From assembly GCA_045116675.1 (NCBI GenBank), contig JBGUMF010000022.1, forward strand, positions 1 to 33,335: a stretch of DNA of 33,335 bases, read 5' to 3'. The first letter of the stretch is position 1. Each line of letters starts with the position of its first letter. The DNA is from F23-D06 sp045116675 (GTDB lineage Bacteria; Bacteroidota; Bacteroidia; Bacteroidales; WCHB1-69). Position numbers and translations under genes: made by a program. Shown here piece by piece: positions 1 to 8,823 of the stretch. The notes beneath the pieces were generated by a model. It was not told where the DNA came from. It worked only from the letters and a program-made list of their open reading frames with translations, and searched no databases.

Positions 1-26
1 TTCGTGCGGCACTGAGGTGCCACGAA
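1..26. other. Hairpin at window edge
   Basis: An imperfect inverted repeat, TTCGT-(gc)-GGCAC / GTGCC-ACGAA with loop TGAG, occupies the first 26 bases. No T-tract follows it. It may be cut by the window edge, so it could be the end of a longer repeat or part of a terminator of the preceding gene. Bases 27-155 show no convincing gene, and no clean TAnnTTTG promoter was found ahead of the efflux operon. Confidence 0.3.
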
Positions 27-155
27 TATCATAAACAATGGAAAAATGCCGTCATAATCCTCTTGGGTCAATATCTATATCATTGCCTAAAATTTTTTTT
101 CACCACCTTTTAAACCTTGGCCCAAATATTAAATCATCTTTCTTTTTTTTCAAAG

Positions 156-1487
156 ATGAAGAACATATTTATACTAAGCTTTCTTTTACTGGGTTTAATA
201 CCCGTTTCCTTTTCCCAAATCAATTCTACGACAACGACTTCGAATCCGATGCAGTTATCTTTGGAAGACTGTATCCGGTATGCCGAGGAGAACAATTACA
301 CGCTACAGACGTATGGTTTGAATATCCAGTCTTCGGAAATCAACCTCAAGCAAGCTAAGGAAAACATCGCTCCATCGGTTTCCGCATCCGTTTCCCAGGG
401 TTTGGGCACCAACCATTACCAGAAGTCGGTCTCTTGGAACGGCAACTACGGCATCAGTGCAGGGATGACGCTGTTTAACGGCCTCAGCAATTATAATTCC
501 ATAAAACAAAGCAAGTTGCAAGTGGAGCAGTCGGAATTGGAACTGGAACAGAAGAAAAACAACATCCGTGTTTCCATCATCCAGGCTTTTTTGAACATCA
601 TGATGAATGAGGATATGCTGGAGTACCAGCAGGAAGTGTTGAAAAGCAGCAAGGAGCAGATGGAGCAGGGCGAACAGCAGTTCAAGGTGGGCAAGATTCT
701 GGAAAGCGAGTATAAGATGCTGCAGGCCCAGCACACCTCCGATCTTTACAACATTGAAAACACCAAAATCAACATCCAAAACAACTACCTCACCCTTAAG
801 AACTTGTTGGCTATCAATCCCAATGCCGACATCCATATCGTGCGTCCTGACAGTGCCACACTCTTCAAAAATCTGGAGGTCCCGCAAATGCAGGAGATGA
901 TGACCAAATCGATGAACTACCTCCCGGAACTGAAGCTGAAAGAGAACGATGTCACCGATGCCCAGTACGATGTGAAGCTGAGGAAGGCCAACTATTATCC
1001 GAGCCTGTCGCTCAACGCCGGCATCAGCACGGGCTATAACAACAACAATCTGTCCGAAAATCTGGGATGGGGCACGCAACTCTGGCATGGTTTGGGTGAG
1101 AACATCGGGCTCAACCTCAGCATTCCCATCTATCAGCGGAGCTCCGTGCGCCATAATGTGCAGCTGGCCGAACTGCGTGTGCAGCAGGCCGAGCTGAGCC
1201 AAAAGGAGACCGAATACCAGGTGGGCCGCGAACTGCAGCAGTATTACCTCGACGTGCTCTCGTCGCAAAACGACTACCTTGTGGCCGAAGCCCAGAAAGA
1301 TGCGTATGAGGCCAACTACAACGCCTACAGCTTCAAGTTCAAATACGGCTCCGTGACGGCGGTGGACCTCATCCAACAACAAACCAACTATCTCAATCAG
1401 CTTAACAAATACATGCAGGCCAAATACTCCTTTGTGCTGGAACGCAAGATTCTGGATGTGATGATGGGCGTGCCGGTGAAGTTGTAA
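156..1487 (+). CDS. TolC-family outer-membrane efflux protein
   Basis: Probable outer-membrane channel of a tripartite efflux pump. I chose the ATG at 156 because it opens a clean signal peptide (MKNIFILSFLLLGLIPVSFS, cleavage before Gln); the TTG at 117 would only add a non-signal tail. The mature protein of about 420 residues has the two repeated helical-hairpin halves of outer-membrane efflux proteins, with many Gln/Glu/Leu-rich heptads (residues about 95-200 and 315-430). A segment starting LSLEDCIRYAEENN is typical of the family N-terminus. Length (443 aa) is normal. It is the first gene of a four-gene operon with the adaptor, ATPase and permease, so it most likely supplies that pump's outer-membrane exit. 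The substrate cannot be read from the sequence. Confidence 0.9.
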   Translation: MKNIFILSFLLLGLIPVSFSQINSTTTTSNPMQLSLEDCIRYAEENNYTLQTYGLNIQSSEINLKQAKENIAPSVSASVSQGLGTNHYQKSVSWNGNYGISAGMTLFNGLSNYNSIKQSKLQVEQSELELEQKKNNIRVSIIQAFLNIMMNEDMLEYQQEVLKSSKEQMEQGEQQFKVGKILESEYKMLQAQHTSDLYNIENTKINIQNNYLTLKNLLAINPNADIHIVRPDSATLFKNLEVPQMQEMMTKSMNYLPELKLKENDVTDAQYDVKLRKANYYPSLSLNAGISTGYNNNNLSENLGWGTQLWHGLGENIGLNLSIPIYQRSSVRHNVQLAELRVQQAELSQKETEYQVGRELQQYYLDVLSSQNDYLVAEAQKDAYEANYNAYSFKFKYGSVTAVDLIQQQTNYLNQLNKYMQAKYSFVLERKILDVMMGVPVKL

Positions 1488-1499
1488 GGGTGGGAGTAT

Positions 1500-1531
1500 A
1501 GTATAAAAGTAGGAAAGTAGAAAAGTATAAT
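1500..1531 (+). repeat. Degenerate octamer tandem repeat
   Basis: Four tandem 8-mers (AGTATAAA, AGTAGGAA, AGTAGAAA, AGTATAAT) lie between the outer-membrane protein and the adaptor gene. The array is short and imperfect. No function is evident. Confidence 0.5.
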
Positions 1532-1548
1532 CTTAACAAACTACAAAT

Positions 1549-2835
1549 ATGTCAGCAAAACTATCAAAAAAGGCAAAATGGATTATCATCATCGCGGCGA
1601 TTGTATTGATTGCGGTGATCTTGTTTTTTGTACTTAAGAAAGGCAAGCATACCGAGATGCAGATCAACACGATGCGGAGCACCATCGACAGTATCGAGGT
1701 GACGGTGACGGCCACTGGCGAGCTGCAGCCCGTCTATAAGGTGGACGTGGGCACGCAGGTGTCGGGTATCGTGGAGCATATCTACGTGGATTTCAACACC
1801 AACGTGAAAAAAGGACAGAAACTGGCGGAACTCGACCGCTCCAACTTGAACGAGCAGCTCACGCAGGCGCAGACCAGCGTGTCGAACGCGAAGAGCAATC
1901 TCACATTGGCGCAGCAGCAGTTCGACCGTGTGAAAGCCCTCTACGACAACAAGGCAGCCACGCAGGAGGCGTATGAGTCGGCGGTCAACTCGCTGAACCT
2001 GGCCAAGAACCAGCTCAAGACGGCTCAGTCGGACTTGTCGCGTGCGCAGACCAACCTCTCCTACGCCACCATCTACTCGCCCATCGACGGCGTCATCATG
2101 GACAAGGCGGTGGAAGAGGGCCAGACCGTGGCCTCCTCATTCAGCACGCCTACGCTGTTCACCATCGCCAACGACCTGACGCAGATGCAGGTGGAGGCGA
2201 AAGTGGATGAGGCCGACATCGGCGAGGTGAAGTCAGGCCAACCCGTGACGTTCACCGTGGACGCCTTCCCCGACGATGTGTTTACCGGCACGGTGAAAGA
2301 GGTCCGCATCAACCCGACGGTAACCTCCAACGTGGTGACCTACACCGTCATCATCAACGCGCCCAATCCGGAAACCAAGCTCTTCCCGGGCATGACGGCC
2401 AACGTGAGCATCACCACCAAGAAGGAGAGCGGCGTCAGCATCCCGATGACCGCCCTGTACGCCTCTTTGGATCAGGATTTGATGAAACAGTTTGAGAAAA
2501 AAGGCTACACGTTCAAGACATTATATAAAAATCATGATGAGGTTGCCCGTGGGTTGAGAGACGTTTCCAGAAAGACGATATGGGTGAAAAAAGGAGAAAA
2601 TCTTTACGAGCAGGTGAGTGTGGCCGTCGGTTTGAACAATGGGGTTAACACCTTGATAACGGAAGGTTTGCAAGCCGGAGAAGAGGTTGTCATCGGCGTT
2701 AGCGAGGCTATGCCGGGAATGCCGAAAGGAATGCCGGAAGGCGGAATGCCACAGGGTATGCCGCAGGGCAAATCCCAGAAAGAAGGCAGTTCCAATCCAT
2801 TCATGCCGGGTCCGCCACAAAAAAAGCAGAGATAG
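1549..2835 (+). CDS. MacA-like periplasmic adaptor (HlyD/RND family)
   Basis: Membrane-fusion protein linking an inner-membrane ABC permease to the outer-membrane channel. An N-terminal membrane anchor spans residues about 11-30. It is followed by a biotinyl-lipoyl-like half motif (VDVGTQVSGIVEHIYVDFNT), a coiled-coil hairpin (about residues 95-170, rich in QAQT/AQQQ), the second lipoyl half (YSPIDGVIMDKAVEEGQTV) and beta-barrel domains. Length 428 aa is usual. The last 45 residues are an extra tail of repeated GMP/MPxG units ending in basic residues. Only 2 nt separate it from the ATPase gene, indicating one transcript. The family is firm; macrolide specificity is not implied. Confidence 0.9.
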   Translation: MSAKLSKKAKWIIIIAAIVLIAVILFFVLKKGKHTEMQINTMRSTIDSIEVTVTATGELQPVYKVDVGTQVSGIVEHIYVDFNTNVKKGQKLAELDRSNLNEQLTQAQTSVSNAKSNLTLAQQQFDRVKALYDNKAATQEAYESAVNSLNLAKNQLKTAQSDLSRAQTNLSYATIYSPIDGVIMDKAVEEGQTVASSFSTPTLFTIANDLTQMQVEAKVDEADIGEVKSGQPVTFTVDAFPDDVFTGTVKEVRINPTVTSNVVTYTVIINAPNPETKLFPGMTANVSITTKKESGVSIPMTALYASLDQDLMKQFEKKGYTFKTLYKNHDEVARGLRDVSRKTIWVKKGENLYEQVSVAVGLNNGVNTLITEGLQAGEEVVIGVSEAMPGMPKGMPEGGMPQGMPQGKSQKEGSSNPFMPGPPQKKQR

Positions 2836-2837
2836 CT

Positions 2838-3581
2838 ATGGGTCAGGATATTTTGAGAGTAGAAAAACTGGAGCGCGTGTTTCGCGTGGGCAGCGAGGAT
2901 GTGCATGCCTTGCGGGGCATCTCCTTCTCCATCACGGAAGGCGAGTTTGTGAGCATTATGGGTACCAGCGGCTCGGGAAAATCCACGCTACTGAATATCT
3001 TAGGCTGTCTGGACACGCCCACCGCCGGCGATTACATCATTGACGGTGTTTCCATTAAAAGTCTGAGCAAAAACGAGTTGTCCACATTGCGCAACCGTAA
3101 GATCGGGTTTGTGTTCCAGAACTACAACCTGTTGGCGCGCACCACGGCCCTTGAGAATGTGGAGCTGCCGCTTTTCTACAACAACTCGGTGCCGGCCAAG
3201 GAGCGGCGCGAGCGGGCGGAGGCGGCCCTCAAGCTGGTGGGGTTGGAGAACCGCATGGAGCACATGCCCAACCAGCTCTCCGGCGGCCAGCAGCAGCGTG
3301 TGGCCATCGCCCGCGCGCTGGTCAACGACCCCGTCATCCTCCTGGCCGACGAGGCCACCGGCAACCTTGACACACGAACCTCCTACGAGATCATGAGCCT
3401 GTTTCAGGACCTTCACGAGCAGGGCAAGACCATCGCGTTCGTGACGCACGAACCCGATATTGCCACGTTCACCACCCGCAAAATCAAACTCCGCGACGGG
3501 CAAATCATCGAGGATGCGCCCATTGACACACAGTCGGCGGCAGATGCGCTGGCCGCTCTCAACCTCCAAAAAGAAGACTAA
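2838..3581 (+). CDS. ABC transporter ATP-binding protein (MacB/LolD type)
   Basis: Cytoplasmic ATPase driving the adjacent permease. It has Walker A (GTSGSGKST, about residues 42-50), a Q-loop (FVFQNYNLL), the signature LSGGQQQRVAIARAL, Walker B followed by DEAT (ILLADEATGNLD) and the H-loop (FVTHEP). Length 247 aa is normal for a stand-alone LolD/MacB-type domain. In E. coli MacB the ATPase is fused to the permease; here the two are separate genes 3 nt apart, as is common in Bacteroidota. Confidence 0.93.
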   Translation: MGQDILRVEKLERVFRVGSEDVHALRGISFSITEGEFVSIMGTSGSGKSTLLNILGCLDTPTAGDYIIDGVSIKSLSKNELSTLRNRKIGFVFQNYNLLARTTALENVELPLFYNNSVPAKERRERAEAALKLVGLENRMEHMPNQLSGGQQQRVAIARALVNDPVILLADEATGNLDTRTSYEIMSLFQDLHEQGKTIAFVTHEPDIATFTTRKIKLRDGQIIEDAPIDTQSAADALAALNLQKED

Positions 3582-3584
3582 GCT

Positions 3585-4805
3585 ATGAACATCGGAAACC
3601 TTATCAAAATAGCCATCAGCTCGCTGTTCCGCAACAAGATGCGTACCGCCCTGACCATGTTGGGCATCGTCATCGGTATCGCCTCCGTCATCGCTATGGT
3701 CAGCATCGGGCAGGCCTCCACGCAAAGTGTCAAATCGGAACTCTCCTCCATGGGTTCCAATATGATCATGATCATGCCTGCACGTCAGCGCAGAGGCGGT
3801 GTGGATATGGGTATGTCATCATCCAAGACCTTGGACAACAAAGACTTGGAGTCACTTTCGAAAAACACCCGCTATGTGGCTGCCGTGTCGCCGAATGTAA
3901 CGACCAACAAGCAGCTGATTTACGGCAACAATAACCACAGCTGTTCCGTCAGCGGCGTGTCTGCCGCCTATCTGGACATCCGCAAATACGAGTTGAAAGA
4001 GGGTGTAATGTTCACCGACGACGATGTGAAACGCTACAACAAGGTGTGCGTCATCGGGCAGACGGTAGTAAACGAATTGTTTACCAACGGAGAAAACCCA
4101 ATAGGCAAGTCGATCCGTTTTGGTTCCATCCCCATGACGGTGATTGGCGTCTTGGAGTCGAAAGGGCAAAGCGGCATGGGTGACGACCAGGACGACATCG
4201 TATTTGCGCCTTACACCACCATCCAGAAACGTTTTTTGGGCATCACCTATTTTAATATGATGTATGCCTCGGCCACCTCGGAAGAGGAGTCGGAATTGGC
4301 CGCCACGGAAATCACGTACATATTGCGCAGCAACCACGGCATCAAGAGCGGGGCCGAAGACGACTTCGACATCCGCACGCAGGAGGAGCTGGTCTCCACC
4401 ATCAGCTCCGTCACCAGCCTGATGACCACACTATTGGCCGCCATCGCCTCCATCTCGTTAGTGGTGGGCGGTATCGGCATTATGAACATTATGTATGTTA
4501 CTGTGACCGAACGTACCAAAGAGATTGGTTTGCGTATGGCCATCGGAGCGCACAACCGCGACATCATGCTGCAGTTCCTGTGCGAAAGTGTGATCCTGAG
4601 TTTGATCGGAGGCATCATCGGCATTATCTTAGGGCTGATAATCGCGTATGTGGCATCCAAGCTTATGCACATGCCATACGTGGTGAGCGAAATGGCCATT
4701 CTAGGATCGTTCCTGGTCTGCGCCATCACCGGTATCTTCTTCGGCTGGTATCCGGCAAAGAAGGCCGCCAACTTGGATCCGATTTCCGCATTGCGGTACG
4801 AGTAA
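3585..4805 (+). CDS. MacB-like ABC permease (MacB_PCD + FtsX)
   Basis: Inner-membrane subunit of the efflux complex. One transmembrane helix follows an amphipathic N-terminus (motif LFRNKMRTALTMLGIVIGI, residues about 15-33). A periplasmic MacB core domain of roughly 230 residues comes next, then three C-terminal helices of the FtsX domain (about 280-400) ending PAKKAANLDPISALRYE, the usual closing motif. Length 406 aa is normal. It is the last gene of the operon. Such permeases act by mechanotransmission on periplasmic cargo; the cargo here is unknown. Confidence 0.92.
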   Translation: MNIGNLIKIAISSLFRNKMRTALTMLGIVIGIASVIAMVSIGQASTQSVKSELSSMGSNMIMIMPARQRRGGVDMGMSSSKTLDNKDLESLSKNTRYVAAVSPNVTTNKQLIYGNNNHSCSVSGVSAAYLDIRKYELKEGVMFTDDDVKRYNKVCVIGQTVVNELFTNGENPIGKSIRFGSIPMTVIGVLESKGQSGMGDDQDDIVFAPYTTIQKRFLGITYFNMMYASATSEEESELAATEITYILRSNHGIKSGAEDDFDIRTQEELVSTISSVTSLMTTLLAAIASISLVVGGIGIMNIMYVTVTERTKEIGLRMAIGAHNRDIMLQFLCESVILSLIGGIIGIILGLIIAYVASKLMHMPYVVSEMAILGSFLVCAITGIFFGWYPAKKAANLDPISALRYE

Positions 4806-4883
4806 CGGATTGTAATCATCCGTTGGGTGAGCGTACAATCTGTTAGCAGGTGATTCCCCAATATTACAACAAAAACAGATCAT

Positions 4884-4913
4884 AACGAGAGGAAAAGATG
4901 TTTTTCTCTCGTT
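4884..4913 (+). terminator. Probable terminator/hairpin after efflux operon
   Basis: A 13-bp inverted repeat with one mismatch (AACGAGAGGAAAA / TTTTTCTCTCGTT, loop GATG) lies just ahead of the gapA promoter. The strong stem suggests transcriptional insulation, but a 3' T-tract is poor. A weaker hairpin (AACGGAT / ATCCGTT) sits at about 4803-4825. Confidence 0.45.
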
Positions 4914-4920
4914 TAAATGG

Positions 4921-4952
4921 TTTGTATAATTCCGATAATTATTGTATTTTTG
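4921..4952 (+). promoter_or_regulatory. gapA promoter (Bacteroidota -33/-7)
   Basis: TTTG at 4921-4924 and TATTTTTG at 4945-4952, separated by 20 nt, match the primary sigma factor consensus of this phylum (TTTG, 19-21 nt, TAnnTTTG). The gene starts 55 nt downstream. This is the cleanest promoter in the window. Confidence 0.85.
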
Positions 4953-5007
4953 CACGCTCCTTTTGCAGCAATCTTATAAAATTAATCCTATTATAAAACA
5001 ACAAATT

Positions 5008-6018
5008 ATGGAAAAAATTAAAATCGGTATCAATGGTTTCGGTCGTATCGGTAGATTGGTTTTCAGAGCTACCACCGAAAGAGACAATGTTCAAGTTGTG
5101 GCTATCAACGACTTGCTGGATGTGGATTACATGGCTTACATGCTGCGTTACGACACCACGCACGGAAAATTCAACGGCACGGTTGAGATTGAAGACGGCA
5201 TGTTGGTTGTGAACGGCAACAAGATCCGCGTCACCGCTGAAAAAGATCCCGCTAACTTGAAATGGAATGAGGTTGGTGCCGACTATGTGGTGGAATCCAC
5301 TGGTTTGTTCCTGACCAGCGAACTCGCTTCTGCTCACATTCAAGCTGGTGCCAAGAGAGTGGTCATGTCCGCTCCCTCCAAAGATGACACCCCGATGTTC
5401 GTCATGGGCGTGAACAACAAGGAATACGCTGGCCAGCCCATCGTGTCCAACGCTTCCTGCACCACCAACTGTCTGGCTCCGTTGGCCAAGGTCATCAACG
5501 ACAACTTCGGTTTGGAAGAGGGCCTTATGACCACCGTACACGCTGCTACTGCAACTCAGAAGACGGTTGACGGTCCTTCCAAGAAAGACTGGCGCGGCGG
5601 TCGTTCCATCCTGGGCAACATTATCCCCTCCTCTACGGGTGCCGCCAAGGCTGTGGGTCGCGTGATTCCCGAACTCAAGGGCAAACTCACCGGTATGTCC
5701 TTCCGCGTTCCCACCGTTGACGTTTCCGTTGTGGACCTGACCTGCAAAATCCGCAAGGCCGCCACTTACGATGACATCAAGGCTGCTGTGAAGAAAGCTT
5801 CTGAAAACGAACTCAAGGGCATCCTCGGCTACACAGAAGAGGCTGTTGTCTCCACCGACTTCCTCGGCGAGAAGAGAACTTCCATCTTCGATGCTTCCGC
5901 CGGTATCATGCTCAACGAGCACTTCGTGAAGCTGGTTTCCTGGTACGACAATGAAATCGGTTACTCCAACAAGGTTGTCGATCTCATCTGCAGCATGAAC
6001 GAGACAGTGAAACTCTAA
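5008..6018 (+). CDS. gapA: Glyceraldehyde-3-phosphate dehydrogenase, type I
   Basis: Glycolytic enzyme converting glyceraldehyde 3-phosphate, NAD+ and phosphate to 1,3-bisphosphoglycerate in the cytoplasm. The Rossmann motif INGFGRIGR follows the start, and the catalytic cysteine is residue 151 in SNASCTTNCLAPL. Other family motifs present include HAATATQKTVDGPS, RGGRS, STGAAKAVG and WYDNEIGYSN. I used the ATG at 5008 (MEKIKIGINGFGRIG), which gives 336 aa; the upstream in-frame start at 4942 lies inside the promoter. Codon choice is strongly biased, as in highly expressed genes. It has its own promoter and terminator, so it is monocistronic. Confidence 0.97.
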   Translation: MEKIKIGINGFGRIGRLVFRATTERDNVQVVAINDLLDVDYMAYMLRYDTTHGKFNGTVEIEDGMLVVNGNKIRVTAEKDPANLKWNEVGADYVVESTGLFLTSELASAHIQAGAKRVVMSAPSKDDTPMFVMGVNNKEYAGQPIVSNASCTTNCLAPLAKVINDNFGLEEGLMTTVHAATATQKTVDGPSKKDWRGGRSILGNIIPSSTGAAKAVGRVIPELKGKLTGMSFRVPTVDVSVVDLTCKIRKAATYDDIKAAVKKASENELKGILGYTEEAVVSTDFLGEKRTSIFDASAGIMLNEHFVKLVSWYDNEIGYSNKVVDLICSMNETVKL

Positions 6019-6041
6019 TCCCGTTTTCATGAACCAAAAAG

Positions 6042-6077
6042 AAAAAGAGAATGACTTAACGGTCATTCTCTTTTTTT
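6042..6077 (+). terminator. gapA intrinsic terminator
   Basis: A perfect stem, AGAGAATGAC / GTCATTCTCT with loop TTAACG, is extended by A/T pairs and runs directly into seven Ts. It begins 23 nt after the gapA stop codon. Confidence 0.9.
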
Positions 6078-6113
6078 ATCTGTTGACCTCTTCCCCCATT
6101 TTGAGAATTTAAC

Positions 6114-6121
6114 TACTTTTG
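6114..6121 (+). promoter_or_regulatory. Probable -7 element for rlmH
   Basis: TACTTTTG matches TAnnTTTG exactly and lies 64 nt before the rlmH start. No good -33 TTTG occurs at the expected distance, so this is only a probable promoter. Confidence 0.45.
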
Positions 6122-6185
6122 CATCTCCATAACAAGACAACCTTTATATATACATTTAGATTTATTATAACGACATTAAACAACG

Positions 6186-6656
6186 ATGAAAATCAAACTG
6201 ATGTGGATCGGGAAACCTGATGGGGACGTTTTTGACGATGCTATTCGGCAATACACCCGAAAAATTCAGTTCTATACCGTTTACGAACCGGTGTCTATCC
6301 CCTATTTGAAAAACACCAAATCGTTGTCGCAGGATGAACAGAAACGTAAGGAGGGTGAACTGTTATTGAAAAAAATCGAGCCGGGTGATTTTGTCGTATT
6401 GTTGGATGAGCGTGGCAAGGAATTCACATCCAAGGCCTTCGCCCAGTTTATCCAGCAGCAGGCTAATAACGGACTTAAGACGTTGGTATTCGTTATTGGT
6501 GGTGCCTACGGATTCTCGGAGGATATGTACGCCCGCGGCAACGCACAGGTGGCTTTGTCCAAACTCACCTTTCCTCACATAATGACCCGACTGATTTTCG
6601 CCGAACAGCTCTATCGTGCCTTTACCATCTTGCATGGAGAGCCCTATCATCACTGA
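6186..6656 (+). CDS. rlmH: 23S rRNA (pseudouridine1915-N3)-methyltransferase RlmH
   Basis: SPOUT-class methyltransferase that modifies pseudouridine 1915 in helix 69 of 23S rRNA. The N-terminus MKIKLMWIGKP, the central LLDERGKEFTSKAFA and the C-terminal knot with VFVIGGAYGF and the ending TILHGEPYHH are diagnostic. Length 156 aa matches the family. It converges on the PHP phosphatase gene, 26 nt away. Confidence 0.96.
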   Translation: MKIKLMWIGKPDGDVFDDAIRQYTRKIQFYTVYEPVSIPYLKNTKSLSQDEQKRKEGELLLKKIEPGDFVVLLDERGKEFTSKAFAQFIQQQANNGLKTLVFVIGGAYGFSEDMYARGNAQVALSKLTFPHIMTRLIFAEQLYRAFTILHGEPYHH

Positions 6657-6682
6657 ATCGGGAATAATTTTTTGAAAAAATC

Positions 6683-7519
6683 TTATACGAATCTCTTTCT
6701 CACGGGATCAAACGACACCCAATGACCGTATCCGCAACGTTGCAGCTCGGTAACAGCCTCTGGGAACAGCAGGTCTATCTCATCAGACTTGTGGGCATCA
6801 CTGCTGATGATGACGGGAATATCCATTTTGCAGGCTTTGGTCAGCAGTTCCGTGGAAGGATAGAAGGCATCGCAACGTCCCTTATAGATTCCACGGGTGT
6901 TGATTTCTATCACAACATCATGTTTTTTTATCAGTTGTAATGCCTTATCGGCCAATATGCGATACCATTTCTCATCCTCTTGGAAAAAACGGTGCTGGTT
7001 GTGCATTTTGATTTTATCGAAATGGGCAATCACGTCCAGCTGTTCGGTTTCCAGCATCTCGAAGGTCTGTTCCCAGAAGGTGGTCACGGCCCTCTGCACG
7101 TTGCTGTCGAAAAGATTATGCAGGCCGTCGTCGTAGATTTCACGTTTGGATCCGTCGATAAACCACAGGCCGTCGCGGTGTGGCGGGCGCACCAGATGCA
7201 CCCCGCCTATGATGTAGTCCAGCTGGAATTGCTCTTTGAATTGGCTGAACGGCGTGGACATACCCGGAATGAAATCGCATTCCAACGATTTGAGCAGCTG
7301 AACGTTGGTTTTTTGTTTCAGATGCTCAATCTCCGCGCAGTAGGCTGGAATCTGATCCAGCGTGATGCCGAAGTCGTTTTCAAACGGGACAGGCGCGTGC
7401 GACGAGAAACCGAGCTGCACAAACTGCCGCTTTTCCGCTGCCGTCACATACGCGGCCAGGGGTTCCTTGCCGTCACAGTAGAGGCTATGTGTGTGATAGT
7501 TCGCTTTGGGGATTGTCAT
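6683..7519 (-). CDS. PHP-family histidinol-phosphatase (HisJ/HisK type)
   Basis: Probable metal-dependent phosphoesterase of the PHP superfamily; close relatives dephosphorylate histidinol phosphate. Metal-ligand motifs are visible in order: HTHSLYCDG (His9, His11, Asp16), SSHAP, the ESxE-like LKSLECDFIPG region, GGVHLV, IAHFD and SSDAHKSDEI. Length 278 aa is typical. No other histidine genes lie nearby, so substrate assignment rests on the family alone. It starts 5 nt after the serine hydrolase and probably shares its transcript with that gene and rho. Confidence 0.85.
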   Translation of the reverse strand: MTIPKANYHTHSLYCDGKEPLAAYVTAAEKRQFVQLGFSSHAPVPFENDFGITLDQIPAYCAEIEHLKQKTNVQLLKSLECDFIPGMSTPFSQFKEQFQLDYIIGGVHLVRPPHRDGLWFIDGSKREIYDDGLHNLFDSNVQRAVTTFWEQTFEMLETEQLDVIAHFDKIKMHNQHRFFQEDEKWYRILADKALQLIKKHDVVIEINTRGIYKGRCDAFYPSTELLTKACKMDIPVIISSDAHKSDEIDLLFPEAVTELQRCGYGHWVSFDPVRKRFV

Positions 7520-7524
7520 TATGG

Positions 7525-8820
7525 TTACAAATCAATGATTTCCAACAGCTGGTCGCACCGTCCCGTATGGGCCCGGTTATAATAATTACTCAAGAATATG
7601 ATCTGCAAACCGTCGGAGGGGCGGTATAGCCATACATTGTGGAATCCATCCCACAATCCTCCGTGGTAGATGACCTTGCCATGTTCGGGTTTCTCCTCCA
7701 TACGCACGCCATAGCCGTACATTTCGGCAGGCGTTTTCCCATTGGAAAGAATATTCTGACATTTGATGGCCTTGTCCACCCACTCGCGGGGCAGAATTTC
7801 GGCATTGATATAAAAGGCGTTGGTCCATTTCACCATATCCTCCACATTGGAATAGACACCCTTGTCGCCAAGGATGCTGTTGAGGCGGTCGTAAGGCGCA
7901 AGGGCGGCATTCCGCCAGTGGCCGCGAGCCACCTTTTCCGCCATTTCCTCCACGGGAGTCACATCCACATATTCCAGACCCTTTTCCACAAACGGATATT
8001 CCTTACTGTCTTCTGAAGGGTAAATACCGACAATCTCTGTAAAGAAGCGGGTGTCTTTCATGCCGGCGGGCTTCCACAGGTTTTCCCGGACATACTCCTC
8101 GAAGGGCATCTCCGACACCTGGGCCACAATAGCCGCCAGAATGGCATAGTTCGTGTTCACGTATTTGAACTGCGACCCACGACGGAACATGATCGGATAC
8201 TTCTGCACGGCCAACACCTTCATCAGCTGTTCGTTGGTGATGAACATCGTCGTGTCATAAACGCCAAAGTCGAAATTGAAATATTCCGGTATGCCCGATG
8301 TGTGTGTCAGCAACTGCTTGATGGTTACATTCTTATATGGGATGTCGGGGTAAAAGCGGTAAAGCGAATCCGTAAGGTTCAGTTTCTCGTCGGCACAGAG
8401 TTTCAGCACCGCTGCCGCGGTGAACTGTTTGGAGACAGAAGCCAAGTCAAACAGCGTGGAAAGCGTTATCTTGTTCGATTCCTTGCGTTTGCGGGCGGCC
8501 AGATCGTTATAGGTCACATCCCCATAGCCGGTGGGGTCCTTAAAAAGCTCCCGATAGCCACAGGCCCGTTCCAGCCACACGGTATCGTGGCGGGCGATAA
8601 TGAAGGTACCATTAAGCCGTGCCCCCACCATGTCGGCAAACTTTTCCAGCGTGTCCATTTTGTCCCGTAGCGGATCGCTGGTGGAAAGACTGTCGGCGGG
8701 TAGCACATGCACCAGCTCCACATCTTTGAACCTATTGGCTGACAGCTTATTATGGCAATCAAGAAAAAGAAAGCCAGAACAGAAAAACAGCAATAACAGA
8801 AGGTAACGTGCGCGCCTCAT
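7525..8820 (-). CDS. Serine hydrolase, class C beta-lactamase/DD-peptidase fold
   Basis: Exported penicillin-binding-protein-like hydrolase. The catalytic SxxK motif is Ser128-Val-Ser-Lys131 (LFDLASVSKQF). A Y-x-N motif occurs in KYVNTNYAI and the HxG triad in IYHGGLWDG. The N-terminus is a hydrophobic export signal ending at Cys22 (FLFLDC); the Asp at -1 is not a standard lipobox residue, so lipidation is uncertain. Length 431 aa is normal for the family, whose members include esterases and peptidases more often than true beta-lactamases. The ATG lies 3 nt after the rho stop codon, so co-transcription with rho is likely. Confidence 0.85.
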   Translation of the reverse strand: MRRARYLLLLLFFCSGFLFLDCHNKLSANRFKDVELVHVLPADSLSTSDPLRDKMDTLEKFADMVGARLNGTFIIARHDTVWLERACGYRELFKDPTGYGDVTYNDLAARKRKESNKITLSTLFDLASVSKQFTAAAVLKLCADEKLNLTDSLYRFYPDIPYKNVTIKQLLTHTSGIPEYFNFDFGVYDTTMFITNEQLMKVLAVQKYPIMFRRGSQFKYVNTNYAILAAIVAQVSEMPFEEYVRENLWKPAGMKDTRFFTEIVGIYPSEDSKEYPFVEKGLEYVDVTPVEEMAEKVARGHWRNAALAPYDRLNSILGDKGVYSNVEDMVKWTNAFYINAEILPREWVDKAIKCQNILSNGKTPAEMYGYGVRMEEKPEHGKVIYHGGLWDGFHNVWLYRPSDGLQIIFLSNYYNRAHTGRCDQLLEIIDL

Positions 8821-8823
8821 AGT

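Noticed and set aside
38..358. 106-codon frame at the left edge
   Set aside because: It overlaps the signal peptide and first domain of the TolC-like gene in another frame and has no recognisable features.
303..1382. 359-codon minus-strand frame over the TolC-like gene
   Set aside because: The plus frame has a signal peptide and family pattern; the minus frame is a shadow rich in His/Leu/Val.
4939..6066. 375-codon open frame antisense to gapA
   Set aside because: It mirrors the codon-biased gapA gene and spans its promoter and terminator; no recognisable domain.
6667..6681. ATTTTTTGAAAAAAT palindrome between rlmH and the PHP gene as a terminator
   Set aside because: It consists of A/T pairs with a one-base centre, so it cannot form a stable hairpin with a proper loop.
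7525..8820. Antibiotic-resistance beta-lactamase
   Set aside because: The SxxK/YxN/HxG fold is present, but the family is dominated by other hydrolases and the location in a rho-linked housekeeping run gives no support for resistance.
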